Part shown: positions 31,330 through 43,228 of the stretch, one piece after another
How positions within the stretch are numbered: the stretch's first letter is position 1
Layout: every line of letters begins with the position of its first letter
Source of the DNA: Hydrangea macrophylla
Taxonomy: Eukaryota > Streptophyta > Magnoliopsida > Cornales > Hydrangeaceae
Length of the DNA: 64,000 bases
Direction: 5' to 3'
Assembly: GCA_033977485.1 (NCBI GenBank)
Contig: CM066989.1
Span: 98,661,887 to 98,725,886 of the forward strand
Notes under the pieces: model-generated
What the model was told of the DNA's origin: nothing
What the model saw: only the letters and a program-made list of their open reading frames with translations
Databases searched by the model: none
Program-made: the position numbers and the translations under genes

Positions 31330-34060
31330 TTTTAGGTCTTAATCCCATTTTCATGTTTAGAATAAATCTATTCAGTTGGGAATCAGAAGATGTTAGCTGG
31401 TTACACGAAAGGGAGTTATCGATTTATCGTTTTGAAGGTAGGCAGGATAAAATTGTCGTGAGTTGTTGGAATTGATGGAATTTTTTTGTTAAGAGATGTC
31501 GTGAGTTGTTGGAACAAGCGAAATGATGCTCCTTGGGCCAAGTTAATCTGGAAAGCGAAGGCTCCATCAAAGGTCCTTTGCTTCATTTGGATGGCCATTT
31601 TGGAGAGATCCCTTCAAAGAAATTTTTAGCAGCTCGGGTTTTTTTAAAATACAAAAGATAGTGCGTGTCCTTGGTGTATAGAAGTTTTGGAAGATAGAAA
31701 CCATCTCCTAATTCTTTGCCCTTGGGTCTGGAGAGTTTGGGGAAAAATATGGAAATGGTGGAAGATTTCGTGGGTTTCAGTGGAAAACATGGAAAAATGG
31801 GACCTATAATGGGATGGAATTCTAATTTTTGGGGAACAGATGCAATGGGGGACGATAGTGGGTTTGGCTTCTGTTTGGTCTATTTGGTTAGCGAGGAATG
31901 AACCTGTATTTAAGAAGAAATCATGGGATATTGGGGATATTGTTGATCTGATTAAAATAAGATCTTTTTATTCAACTAAAGCTTTGGATTCCAGCTTTGA
32001 TTACTCTTTTTCATGAGTGGGCCGAGGACCCGCGACGTCTTCACGGGAGGAAAGCATAAATAAGTGATAAAGGAAGGGCTTATGTGCTATGGATGGCTCC
32101 GACATTAGGTTTTTTAAAATTTCATGTTGACGGGTTAGCATGGGGAAAGCCTATTCTAGCTAGGTGTGGTGTTCTGAGAAATGATGTAGGGAATGTCTTG
32201 GGTATTTTTTTATGGTCCATTGGGAATTATGGATTCAAATTTAGCTGAATTAGAAGCTATCAGATATGCATTAAAGATGTTTATTAATAAATCTAGGTGG
32301 GGTCTGTCTAAGAGGCTAATTGTTGAGTCTGATTCAAAAAATGCAGTATCGTGGATTCATAAAAGCTTAAGCAGACCGTGGAAGTTGTGGGATTGTTTTA
32401 AATAAGATTAACAGTTGCATCCTATCAATAGGAGGTGTGGAGTTCTCTAATATCATTAGGGAGGCAAATAATTTCGCTGATCAGGTGGCTAAAATGGGGG
32501 TTCAATGGAATGAGTTTTTTTAAGCTTGGTGCATGGGATTAGGCTCTAGGTCTTTGCGGGCTGCGGTTTTTCTTGGTCTTGGCTGCGTTTGGGTTCGGAG
32601 AATTTTCAATTTTACTTTTAGTGGTTTCCACTTGTTGAGAGGGGTGGTGTTTGTTTTTCACTTTTAGCTGTCTATGGCTACCCTTGTTTGATCTTGTTGA
32701 GAGGTTGAAGTCTTCAAGGTGTTTGTTGTAAAGTTATTTAGGTGCTTAGGTGTTTGTCGTGCAATATTTTGTTGGCTTGTTTTTAACTTGGGTTTGGTTA
32801 TGTTGTCTCTATTTATCGGGTGGGTGGTTGAGTCTTCAAATTTTGGGCTCTCCTGGTGTCTCCGTTCTTTTTGGGTGGTCTTATGGTTTGTCAGTGAGGG
32901 GTAATTGGGTGCCAAGTTTTTGTATTTTCTTTTGATTGTTTTGGTTCACTTTATTGGGACTGTTCTCGTTTTTTCACACACCAGATTCTTGGCATGCATT
33001 GAATGCTTTTCTTGGAGTGCATTTTGGTGTGTGTTTTCGTTTATGGTTGATGTTTTCGGTATATGTTTAATTTCTAAAAGGGTGCTAAATTTCTTGGTAA
33101 CTTTTGGGTTCGTGTGTTTTATTTCTCTTCTATAGCCGATTTATTGGAGTGCGTTTTGGTGTGTGTTTCATTTCTAAAGGGTGTGTTTTTGGTACATTGG
33201 CTAGGTGTATAAGTTGGGGTGTTTTTGTTCATAATTTTCTTCAAGGATTTTGGATCGAATCACAGCTGGGTCTAGAAATTTTAAGCGTCTGCCAAAATTT
33301 CAGATGCTTTGGTGGATTTGATTAAGGGACTTGTTTGAGGATAGTAATGATAGCCTCAGTTTAATGCATTTCTTGTTGCCTCTGTCTTCGTGCTTTTGTC
33401 TAAGATTTCTACTAAAGTGTTTGGTCCGTTGAAACTGATGACCCGGTGATCTAAAATTTCTGCTGAAGTGTTTGGTCCTTTGAAGATGATGTTTGCTAAC
33501 GTGTTTGAGGAAGAAATGCTCATCAGGCTAAGGAAGTAATTTCTATGAATCTTATGGTTTAAGATTGTTTGCAATAGTGTTGATTTAATTCCTTGCAATG
33601 GAACTGAGGTGTCTCGTTGTTGGATTTTGCTACTTCAAGACATTTTAGCTTGAATTTTCAAACTAGTTTTTGTTGGTGTTGGTCATTGCTATGGTAAGCA
33701 TCATCATGTCTAGGCTCTTGATCTCGGTTTTTACTGCATTAATATATTCCTATGGTTTTTCTGGTGATCTTCTCGTGGGGTGTTGAAGATAAGAAAGGTT
33801 GTCTTGAGGAAGCATCTATTATTCAAATGAAACTATTTCCCTTTGTCCTTGTTTTTGGGTGGTTGCTTGAGTCTCTTTTTATTTGGATCTTTGTACGAAG
33901 GCATCTGGTATTTCTTTTGGTGGCTGCCTTCTGCAGATTTTTTAATCTTTTCTGGTTTACACCTTTGTTAAGTGTATTGTTTGGGTGTTGTTTATGGTGT
34001 TTGGGGCCTTGTTATGGTTTTGTACAACTTTGATGGGTTTCCATTGGTACTTTACTAAGA
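31330..34060 (+). mobile_element. 5'-truncated L1-type LINE remnant
   Basis: The zinc-binding reverse-transcriptase tail is readable at about 31500-31910 (WKAKAPSKVLCFIWMAIL, CPWCIEVLEDRNHLLILCPW, WLARNE). An RNase H domain follows at about 32090-32520: KFHVDGLAWGKP, a frameshift, MDSNLAELEAIRYAL, LIVESDSKNAVSWIH, then REANNFADQVAK. A T- and G-rich 3' region without coding potential extends to about 34060, ending TTACTAAGAAAAAGAAG. The RT palm and ORF1 are missing. Multiple frameshifts and stops make it dead. Confidence 0.82.
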
Positions 34061-34719
34061 AAAAGAAGAGAAATAACTCACCCACACCATCGAGGCACCA
34101 GAGAAAGACACACACCCACAAAACGAACCACAACCCCAAAGAAATATTGTTCCAACACACGAAAGAAAAAAAAACACACGCACACCAAAACACACGCTGA
34201 AAAAACTCGACGCTAAAATAGCTTACCCTCCCCCCCACACACACAAGAACCCAAAAAAAAAAAAACAAACAAAAACAAAAAAGAACACAAGAATAACCAT
34301 AATGTACTCAATCACATGCACACCCAGGTTTGTAAAACTGCAGGTTTGTTAGTGTCTCCATATATATATGTATATGGTGTGTGTATGTATATATTGTATA
34401 TGAGCTCCTCTTGTATACGCATATAGGACTCAAAAGTCATACTATGAGATTGCATTATGAGATTTTTACAGTTTGATAAGGAAAATGGACTTGTACGTTA
34501 GAATTTTTACTTTTGGGTCTATTCATACTTTTTTTTTTTTTGGAAAGATGAAGGAATAAGAAAAGTTAATACTGATTGACACTAAATGTATAATAAAATG
34601 ACACCTTATTACTAGAAATTGAGAGCAAGAAGTTGAATGTTTTATACTTAAAGGGGGGGTTAAAAGTAAAATAGAAAATTTTTTAATTTATAAGGGGAGC
34701 TTAAGTGTAAAAATTGTAG
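34061..34719 (+). other. CA-rich and AT-rich spacer with arm-related blocks
   Basis: CA-rich low-complexity sequence lies at 34080-34270. At 34330-34480 a block (TTTGTTAGTGTCTCC, GCATATAGGACTCAAAAGTC) is related to blocks at 23480-23570 and 43880-43980. No gene is seen. Confidence 0.5.
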
Positions 34720-34965
34720 GGTACTAAAAAAAAATTTTAGCTTAAAAACAATAAAGACAAAGCAATAACTCAATTTTATGAAAACTACCTTCCCTCCCTA
34801 AATAAATTCACTTTCAACGCTAATACATGTAACAAAAAAAAACATTAGAAAACTAATATAAAATTAAACAAAAAACATTGGGAGTGCCCCCGACACCAGT
34901 TGTAACTTTACTTAGATCATCTCTAACCAAAAGTAGCAAATTAGAGGTACTTGAAGTATATTTTG
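34720..34965 (-). repeat. Right arm of the inverted duplication, inner segment
   Basis: The reverse complement of 29889-30060 plus 26081-26174. It includes GGTGTCGGGGGCACTCCC read on the minus strand. It is separated from the rest of the arm by the Mutator element at 34966-41060. Confidence 0.8.
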
Positions 34966-35199
34966 TGAGTAAAACTTTGGTGACATCCTTTATACAACCA
35001 AAGTTATACAACCTTAGTTGGCAGCTGATGTGGCGAAGTGGGATCCATAACTTAACCCTACCTCCTAACCCAAGAGCAACCCGGTCAAATCCCAAATACC
35101 CAAATCTAAATTTTCCCTCCCTCTCTCCTCACCCCTGCGCATTCAGCAAAACCCACCTCCAACCCATCTCATCTTCCCGCTCTCTTTGCTCTTACCCCT

Positions 35200-35224
<25 letters not shown>
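34966..35224 (+). repeat. Left terminal inverted repeat of the MULE
   Basis: It matches the reverse complement of about 40800-41060 and ends in a (CT)n run at 35203-35234. Confidence 0.85.
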
Positions 35225-35240
<16 letters not shown>

Positions 35241-35379
35241 ATCCCCACAGAAGCTCTCTTTCTCACTCTCTTGGTTTCTCTCTCTTTTTCTATCGACTAA
35301 ATCCCTCACTTTCTCTCTTCTAAATCCCTATTTCTCTCTTCTCTCCTGTTCTCCACCCCATTTTTCTCTCTTCTGCAGA

Positions 35380-36905
35380 CGAAGGCGGCGACAGCGACTG
35401 GAAGACGACAGCAACGACGGCGACTGGGAAGACCGGGAGAAAAGGCAGCAGTCTATCATCCTCCTCCTCAAGATCTGTCATCCACCTCAGGTATGGTTAA
35501 ATTAGGCTTTGCAGTTAGGGGTTATCAATTAGGGCAAAATTGATTTTGCTCATGTTCATAGAAATTGCAACCAAGTTGCTCATCTGTCATCCCCCCTTGG
35601 CTTGAATTTTAGAAGAATTGTTAGGTTTGTTTGCAGTTGAACATGGAATAAATAGTGATTGTAAAAAATTTCCTTCTGGTATTGCCTCCCGATTTACTAT
35701 ACTTTGTACCCACATGGGCAGAACAAATAAATCAAACACAAGACTACACAACACTAAGTTTATACTATGTCTCATTTATTTGTTTAAGTTTCATCCAAAT
35801 AATACTTGTAAAAAGTGTATCTAGGAGTGTACCTAGGAGAAGCTTTTCCCAGCTAAGCATGTCCTCTAGAAGTACTTCTCTATCTGCATCTTCATCTCTG
35901 CAACCAAAACAATTAGATTAAACAACCATGACTTGAATACTAGCTTCCAACTGTTTCAAATAGTTTCCAGACAGAATGAGAGCTAATAAAATAGAAACTA
36001 TTTCAAATGTACTAATCCAAAGAAACTCGGTTCTGATCCCAAATAAGTACTAATCTTTAATTTCCCACATTTTCCTAGCGAGCATACATAGGCCATGAAC
36101 AGAAAATCAGTAAAAGAAGACAAACGATTGTAGTTTATATGTAGATAAACTTTACATGCTGAATTTGGAAATTGACAGAGAAATATTTGCATCAAATGAA
36201 TAGAATCACTTCTAGCATTTACATATACTATAATTTGCAACTAAACTCGAAACCCAGAAACCACAGAATCAAACTTGCTGCATTTAATTTTGTAACACCA
36301 AAAAGAACCTATTGGCCATGAATCTGAGCTTCACCTTCCTAACACCAAAATATCAAGCTTCACCTTCCTAACACCAAAATATCAAGCTCTTTAATATTTT
36401 AGCCATTGGGGTGCTAAATAATTTGGCTCATGAACTCTATTTGTTTGAAAGATATAATTAGAAAACAAAAGGGTGAAATGCCGAATTGCACAATAGGGCT
36501 AGATTCTGAAAAAATGGTTGAAAGATACTCATTCTTATAGCTTTTAACTCTTTGTTATTGAACAACGAAGAAAGATACTCATTCTAGTTCCTTCCAATAT
36601 TATCGCAGGCATTAATCATGCCGTATTACGTTGTGACACGGGGCTCTTGGGACGAGTGTGAAGCTCAAGTAAAGTATTATCCCAATGCAAAACACAAGAG
36701 ATACAATACTCTTGTTGACGCAGAAGCAGCTTGGCTCAAGGATGTTGATTACATGACTGAAGTGGCTTCAACATCTCAAGAACCCACTCCGACACTTATC
36801 CCGTCATCTACTCTACAACCCACCACACATGACAGCAGGGCTTGGCAATATATTTTTGTTTTCATTTTGGGTTTTTTGTTCTGTAAAGTATGTAATTACC
36901 TGTAG
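35380..36905 (+). CDS. Small RNase H1-N-terminal-domain (hybrid-binding) protein with C-terminal membrane segment, carried by the MULE
   Basis: The coding exon 36618-36905 gives 95 residues. Residues 3-41 (YYVVTRGSWDECEAQVKYYP, AKHKRYNTLVDAEAAWL) match the caulimovirus-viroplasmin/RNase H1 N-terminal domain, which binds RNA-DNA hybrids or dsRNA. Residues 42-75 are a Thr/Pro/Ser-rich linker. Residues 76-95 (WQYIFVFILGFLFCKVCNYL) are hydrophobic and could anchor the protein in a membrane. An untranslated exon may end CCACCTCAG at 35489 (GTATGG donor), with the acceptor TATCGCAG at about 36608, just before the ATG. No RNase H catalytic domain is attached. The frame is intact while the neighbouring transposase is broken. 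The domain call is confident; gene structure and function are inferred. Confidence 0.6.
36336..36391 (+). repeat. 28-bp direct duplication
   Basis: CTTCACCTTCCTAACACCAA followed by AATATCAAG occurs twice in tandem, in the putative leader intron of the small MULE gene. Confidence 0.85.
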
Positions 36906-37114
36906 TTTGTCGCTTGCAAGACAAAATATTTGTACTAGTTTGACAATGAATTGTTGTAATATGATGAACATGTTGCTTGGCAATATATGTACCCTCTATG
37001 TACCCTATTTGGTAATCTAATGAACATGTTGCTTGTCTCCTATGTACTCACAAATTGATGCTTATTAATTGGAACCTTGTGAATTGTTATGATTTGGAAG
37101 GTTAAGAAAACCAA

Positions 37115-37385
37115 CTTTATAATGTCACAAACACAACTGCTTGTAACCACTTATAATAAATAATGTCATGACAACACAACCATTCGTAATGAAAGCCAAA
37201 AAAAAACTAGTGTTCACCTATACAATTGCTTGTAACCACTTACAATAAAAAAAAAATCATGACAACATAACCATTCTTAATGAAACCAAAAAAAAGGTAG
37301 TGTTCACCAGCACAACTGCTTGTAACCACTTACAATAAGTAATGTCATGACAACACAACCAAAAAAAAACTTGTGTTCAACAATA
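37115..37385 (+). repeat. About 90-bp tandem repeat, three copies
   Basis: Each unit contains AACTGCTTGTAACCACTTA and TCATGACAACA, followed by A-rich text and GTGTTCA. It lies between the two convergent MULE genes. Confidence 0.8.
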
Positions 37386-37648
37386 AAAGTTACATCTCCT
37401 TCAAAAAAAAATTTAAAAAAAAAAAAAAGAAAAAATACAAAAGAGTTGCATCTCTTGTACTTAGTTCTTAGTAACAGATTTAAACAGTACTTCTTCATGA
37501 AACAAGCTCATTAATCATTCTTCATTCAACTGCCATGAAAAAAAAATTTAATTAGCACTAATATAGTTGACACATATGATATTAAATTATAACTGAACTT
37601 TAGAATTACCTTGCTTGTGTCCCTTGGATATCCACAACTTGCTCAGAA

Positions 37649-39960
37649 CTATCCCTTGTATTCAAAGCTTTCTATGAAATTAAAAATACAATTAATACTA
37701 AAAAAATTCAACTCATGATCAAAGCTTTTTATGATTAAATTTACCTTCTTCGCCTTCAGTTTTCTTTGTATGATTGTATCAACTCTCGATTGCTTCCTTT
37801 TAAACGGTGGACATCCCTTGCCACTTACAACCAATGGACTCAATATATTTTTGCTCCCTTGTGATTTGGGTTGTCCAAATGACATGGTCATATGATTTGG
37901 AGTTGATTGAGTACTATTACTACCACATACACCCTCATTCTTGGTTACACAAATCTTTAGTTCACCTAACCTATCTATAACAAAATCACACTTTTCTTGA
38001 AATTCAGCTGCAACGTCTGCAATTTCAAAAAATGACTTACACATAAGATTGTAGCGACATCCTACATCAGTTATGCTCCAGTCACTATAACTGACCTTGA
38101 CTTTTGTGTGCCGCCTTAATTTTTATGTCTTTCGCCATTTCCTTAGAATGTATTTGGTTGAAATGGAATAAATTTCTTCCAACATTAGCACAGCAAGTGC
38201 ATGACGACACAATATTCCTCGAAACTCAAATAACCGACAAACACACTTTATATCACATTCATCCCCTTCTTCTTTGACCAAACAAATCTTGAATTTTACC
38301 TTCCTCATAGTATCTCCAATTACGAGATCTTCTGAGACCTCATATTCTGAAAGTGCACCATTATTGCTTAAGTTCTGTACGTGACAATACATCTTCCCTG
38401 TTAACTCCACCTGAAACTCCTTAAATTTTGCAGTTGTATAAACATCTTGGAATTATTTTTCCATGGCATATACACTCACCATGGGGATCCATGAATTGAA
38501 ACATACAACATCCGCATCATTTTCCTTTTTAACCTTATCAGCTAGTGCATTATCGTATTGATCCACGAACTGCTTCAAAGTAGTCTTCGAGTTGACATAC
38601 TTGTCAAAAAAAGGCATTCATGCTCTCACTACATTGCGTGGTTGACATTCCTGCCCAAAAACAATCTTTCACAAAACAAGGAACCCACCACTGCCTCTCA
38701 ATGTATAAACCATTCAACCAATCATTGTTCTGAAGTTCATACCTTTCAATCAAACCCTTCCAACCCATTTCAAATTCGTCATGAGTCAAAGAATCGTACA
38801 CAACTTTTGCTAAAAAAAACTTATTTTGCTCATACTGCTTGTAACCACTTAATTTTTATGGTATCTTCTTCATTATATGCCATAAATACCACCTATGTCG
38901 AGCATTTGGGAAAACAATTTGTATAGCATTTCGCATGGCTCGATCTTGATCAGTGATGATAGCAGGTGGAGCCCGACCAGACATACAAGCAAGCCATACC
39001 TTAAACATCCATGTAAAAGTCTCGGTGTCTTCATTTGATAGCAACCCACACCCAAACAACGTAGATTGGTCATGGTGATTGACTCCTATAAATTGTGCAA
39101 AAGGCATGTCATACTTATTGGTCAAGTACGCTGTGTCAAATATTACGACATCACCAAACTCCTCATATGCTGCCCTTTGTCTCCCATCTGCCCAAAATAA
39201 ATTCTTTGGTCGATTATCTTCATCTAAATCCAACAAATAAAAAAAATGAGAATCGGTAGCTTGAACATGCATGAAGTAGCTTTAAAGTGCACTAGCATCA
39301 CCCTCCCCAAACCTCAACCGGCATACTTTCTTAACATAATTTCGACAATCTTTCTCCGAAAAAGCCAATTGTTCATACCCCCCCAGCTTCAACTGCTAAT
39401 GCTTGAAAACTCTTGCACGGTCTTATCCCAAATCTATCGTTAAGCTCAAGTTTTCTCTTCACATCATTACTTATTACCCTATTGCTTTGATGGTACCTTA
39501 TTTTTCCTGGACTTAACACATGGTTATGGTTAAGCAAAACTTTTCTAATAACCCACTTTCCATCCAGGACTACTAGCACTGCGGTGATCGTAGCTTCACA
39601 ATTTGTTTTTGATATCGGATATGGCTTTAACGAATTCTTTGATGTGCACTTTGAAGTGCCATTCTGCGTGCATGTAATCGTAATATTTGGCATCACCCCA
39701 TCAAGGTCTTTCTTGGAAGTCCTCTTGGACACAGCAAAGCCCATTTGGTTACCATAACATCTATAGTACCCAATTAACACATCCACACTATCAAAACTCA
39801 TATCTGCCTTAGGCTCCTCAACCTTGTCTTCTACATTCTCCTCAACCATAACCACATCTTCATTCTCACATACTTGAGCAATCATGGTATCGTTGATTTC
39901 CACACTTGAACTAGTATTACAAGTTTCCTCTTCCATTCCTACAAGTGCAAGCATCAACAT
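37649..39960 (-). pseudogene. FAR1-related MULE transposase, broken
   Basis: Read on the minus strand from 39960, an acidic N-terminus leads to a FAR1 DNA-binding domain (YYRCYGNQMGFAVSKRTSKK, LNHNHVLSPGK). The MULE catalytic region follows (GDVVIFDTAYLTNKYDMPFA, PAIITDQDRAM, HRWYLWHIMKK, TTQCSESMNAFF), containing the two aspartates of the DDE triad. A SWIM zinc finger (CVCRLFEFRGILCRHAL) and a Lys-rich tail (KRKQSRVDTIIQRKLKAKK) end the protein. Total is about 750 residues, as in FAR1/FRS proteins. Lesions: an extra G in a G7 run near 39382, an extra T in a T7 run near 38610, and stops near 39285, 38855 and 38450. It would have bound the terminal repeats and catalysed excision; it cannot now. 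Confidence 0.88.
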
Positions 39961-39962
39961 AT

Positions 39963-40345
39963 TAGGGGGGGCTTAATAATTTTTCTTTTCTTGCTAAGCA
40001 CCAATATAAGGACCAACACCTAAAATTTCATTTGCACAAATGGTAAAGAAATAAGTTTAGGGGGCTTAATACTTTTTTTTTTGTTGCTAAACACCAACAT
40101 AAGGACCAACACCTCAAATTTCTTTTGCACTAATGGTCAAGAAAGAAGTTTATGGGACTTACTTTGAGCAAAAAAAAATAAAAAAAAATTATGGGGCTTA
40201 GTAATATATATATATATATATATTTTGCTAAACACCAATAATAAGGTCCAACACCTCAAATTTCATTTGCCCAAATGGTAGAGAAATAAGTTTATGGGGC
40301 TTAATACTATATATTTTGTTTTTGCTAAACACCAATATAAGTGCA
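39963..40345 (-). repeat. About 105-120 bp tandem repeat, three-plus copies, upstream of the transposase
   Basis: Each unit contains GGGGCTTAATA, GCTAAACACCAATATAAG, CCAACACCTCAAATTTC and AATGGTAGAGAAATAAG. The block lies just before the first transposase exon, in its promoter or leader. Confidence 0.8.
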
Positions 40346-40651
40346 CAAATACTATATCTACTGCATTTTATAAAACATTCTTCCACAAAGCTACTGGAAA
40401 AAGGAAAAAGTATACAAAAATGAGAAGTTGAACTTACTGAACAATAACAGGGTAAGAACGCCATGGGCATCGTCTTCCCGGTCGCCGACCCTATCGTCTT
40501 CCCAGTCTCTGTTTTGAGATACACTTTTTTGATAAAGATGCTTGAGGGGTGGGTGGTTTGAGATCAAGACAAATGTGTGGATGAGAGAGGGATTTCACAT
40601 AAGATATCAAGAGAGACAGATTTAGAGATGGGCGATTTAGAATTACAGGAG

Positions 40652-40682
<31 letters not shown>

Positions 40683-40768
40683 CAAGGGGGTGAGAGGAAA
40701 GAGAGAGGATGAAAGGGGTTTTGAGTCTTGGCTCTCTCTGGTGAATGCGCAGGGGTGAGGAGAAGGAG

Positions 40769-40799
<31 letters not shown>

Positions 40800-40811
<12 letters not shown>

Positions 40812-41060
40812 CAGGGGTGAGAGGAAAGAGAGCAGGAAGATGAGATGGGTTGGGGGTGGGTTTTGGTGAATGAGCAGGGGTGAGGAGAAAGGGAGGGAAA
40901 ATTCAGATTTAGGTATTTGGGATTTTGACCGGGTTGCTCTTGGGTTAGAAGGTAGGGTTAAGTTGTTGGGTTAAGTTGTGGGTCCCACTTCGCCACATCA
41001 GCTACCAACTAAGGTTGCATAACTTTGGTTGTATAAAGGATGTCACCAAAGTTTTACTCA
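40800..41060 (-). repeat. Right terminal inverted repeat of the MULE
   Basis: The reverse complement of 34966-35224. It contains CCCACTTCGCCACATCAGCT. Confidence 0.85.
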
Positions 41061-41223
41061 TATTTTGCTACCTCAAACTTTGAATTAGGTATAGAACTAT
41101 ACAATATTGCCACCTCAAACTTCGAGGGACTTGATTTAAATTTACGTGATAGAGAGAAATCATATCTAGGGATGACAAATGATAGGTTGGTAGTCCGTTG
41201 TTATCTAGATAGTTATCAATTAT

Positions 41224-41868
41224 TAGGGGTGAGCAATTAGTTCGGTTAACTAAAAATCGAACCAAACTAAAAAATCTATTTCAGTTTTGTTATTTCAGTT
41301 AAAAAATTCAGTTTGATTAAAAACTGAACCGAAATACTTAATTCAATTCAGTTTTCAATAACACCAGTGCAGAGCCTGAACCGAAAATTCGAATTTATAT
41401 TATAGGTGTATGAAACAAATAAAGCCATAACCTAACTCAATAGTTTCAGTAGTATGAATAGTGGTTGAGATGAGAATTGAGAATGGGTAATATTTGGGGC
41501 ACAAGCACTTTACACAAACACACTCTATCTCTTTCCTGGGTGGCACTGTGGGGTACGTCTAACCCCACACTGCCACCCAAGAGACCCACAGTGCCACCCA
41601 GGAGAGAGATAGAGTGTGTTTGTAAGTGTGACCCCACAGTGCCACCCAAAAGAGATATATAGTGTGTTTGTGTAAAGCGATTGTGACCCTAGCATTGTTG
41701 ATTGAGAATAGGCTAAACATCGATCCCAAAAAGGGCCACACACACACATGGGAAAAAAAAAAGTCCATTGGTTGGTTGGTTTTCAGTTGGCTAGTTACCA
41801 AACCGAACCGAATAAAATCGAACCGAATTAGGCGTGATCGAATCGCACCGACCGAATGCCCTACCCTA
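41224..41868 (+). mobile_element. hAT-like non-autonomous element, probable
   Basis: The ends TAGGGGTGAGCA and TGCCCTACCCTA are imperfect inverted repeats. Flanking octamers TCAATTAT and TCAAATAC match at six of eight positions. GAACCGAA-type repeats fill both subterminal regions. A partial copy occurs in the left arm (about 24690-24790), so insertion preceded the duplication. Confidence 0.55.
41509..41684 (+). repeat. Nested fold-back around GGGTGGCACTGTGGG
   Basis: TTTACACAAACACACTCTAT followed by CTCTTTCCTGGGTGGCACTG at the left has two inverted partners at the right (about 41590-41625 and 41633-41682). Alternative long hairpins can therefore form. It lies inside the hAT-like element at 41224-41868. 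Confidence 0.7.
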
Positions 41869-42814
41869 TCAAATACAATTCAATGAATAACTTTGAATTA
41901 GGTAAGATATTGGCTTAAATACTAAATATACCCCCTGAAGTTTGGTTCTTGTTTCGTTTTATTCCTAATAATTTCAATTGTGTCACTCTGACCCCTAAAG
42001 TTTTGAAAGAGAAACAATATGGTCCCCACAAAATTATCCTATGCACGATATGATGTGAGGGCATATTGTGAATTATTGATCTTATAGGTCCCACAGTGAT
42101 TGACATTCCACCATAGATCATCACATTTGACGGGTTCATGGGAAACTTTTCAAGTAATACATCAACATAGACTTAGATTGATATACCCTCTGTTTGGTTT
42201 AATACAAACAAGAAAAGAATTAATTCATTCCAATTCTACATAATTCTTGAAAAAGGAAGTTCACAAATATGACCAAAAACGATTGAATTTGTCAAAATTA
42301 ATTTCAATTTGTTCTGCTTCAAAATAAACAAAGTTTATACTTTAGTTTTCAGATATTTTTGTTCTCAAAATAAAAATAAGAAACTGATTAAATGCCCGCC
42401 CATTGAAAAAAAAAATCAAGATTAAACGAGAGGACTATGCAGACATCAACGCCCCTCATTAAAAAGAAAACTATCGAATCAAGAAATGGCGAAGTTTTTG
42501 TTGGATCCTCTGTAAAAGGATTACTTCAAAAAATTAATATGTAATTTATGACAGAAATTGCTTGATAGATGCATATCTAACAAACATATGTAAATAGGTC
42601 CCCATTTCAATATTATATGGCTTCAAATAAAAGCTAGTGGTTGATTAGGTCTCACGCCACAAGTAGCTTGACATTAAAGCCGAATATAGGAATACATAAT
42701 TCTTCTATAAATTAAAGTAACCCTTCCTTTCTTCTTCCCATATTACGACCCTATCTTCTTCTTCCTCTGGCTTTCTCATCTCTTCTTGTATGGTATGGCC
42801 GTGAGGTGTTATTA

Positions 42815-42930
42815 GAGAAGTTGTCTAACATCACTAAGCTTATACCCATCATAAAATATAGAGTTGTATGTATGTATATATATATATATTTGCGATGGGT
42901 CTAAGCTTAGAGCCGAGAGACAACTCACTC
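42815..42930 (+). ncRNA. Pre-miRNA-like fold-back, copy B
   Basis: The 5' arm GAGAAGTTGTCTAACATCAC, then TAAGCTTATACCCATCA, pairs with the 3' arm GATGGGTCTAAGCTTAGAG, then CCGAGAGACAACTC, across a (AT)n loop. It is the inverted-duplicate counterpart of copy A. The stem length and few small bulges resemble plant miRNA precursors. No known mature miRNA was recognised. Confidence 0.35.
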
Positions 42931-43072
42931 TGCTTCTTCATCAATGGAGTCCGGTCCTTTTTGTCTTTGCCATCCATCCAGGTTTGTTAGTCTCTCCATA
43001 TATATATTGTATATGAGGTCCTCTTGTATGCGCATATAGGACTCAAAGTCATATGAGATTGCATAAAAATAT

Positions 43073-43103
<31 letters not shown>

Positions 43104-43228
43104 TAAAGTACCCCTAATTCCCTTCTTCTATATTATATGATTCTACCATTCTTCTTCCTCTCTCTCTCTCTCATCTCTTCCTGTATGGTGTGGTTCAGTG
43201 TATATGGTATGGCCGTGCGGTGTTATTA

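Larger units (their letters stand above)
34966..41060 (-). mobile_element. Mutator-like element (MULE) with FAR1-type transposase
   Basis: Long terminal inverted repeats of about 260 bp begin TGAGTAAAACTTTGGTGACA at both ends (34966-35224 and about 40800-41060). They include GCAGCTGATGTGGCGAAGTG-like text and a (CT)n/(GA)n tract. A 7-bp identical flank TATTTTG lies outside each end (34959-34965 and 41061-41067), shorter than the usual 9 bp. Inside are a FAR1/MURA-type transposase pseudogene on the minus strand and a small gene on the plus strand. It interrupts the right arm of the inverted duplication. Confidence 0.9.

Noticed and set aside
32641..34060. Several plus-strand frames of 60-93 codons, Phe/Leu/Trp/Val-rich
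   Set aside because: They are T- and G-rich LINE 3' region read in overlapping frames; no frame is conserved or motif-bearing.
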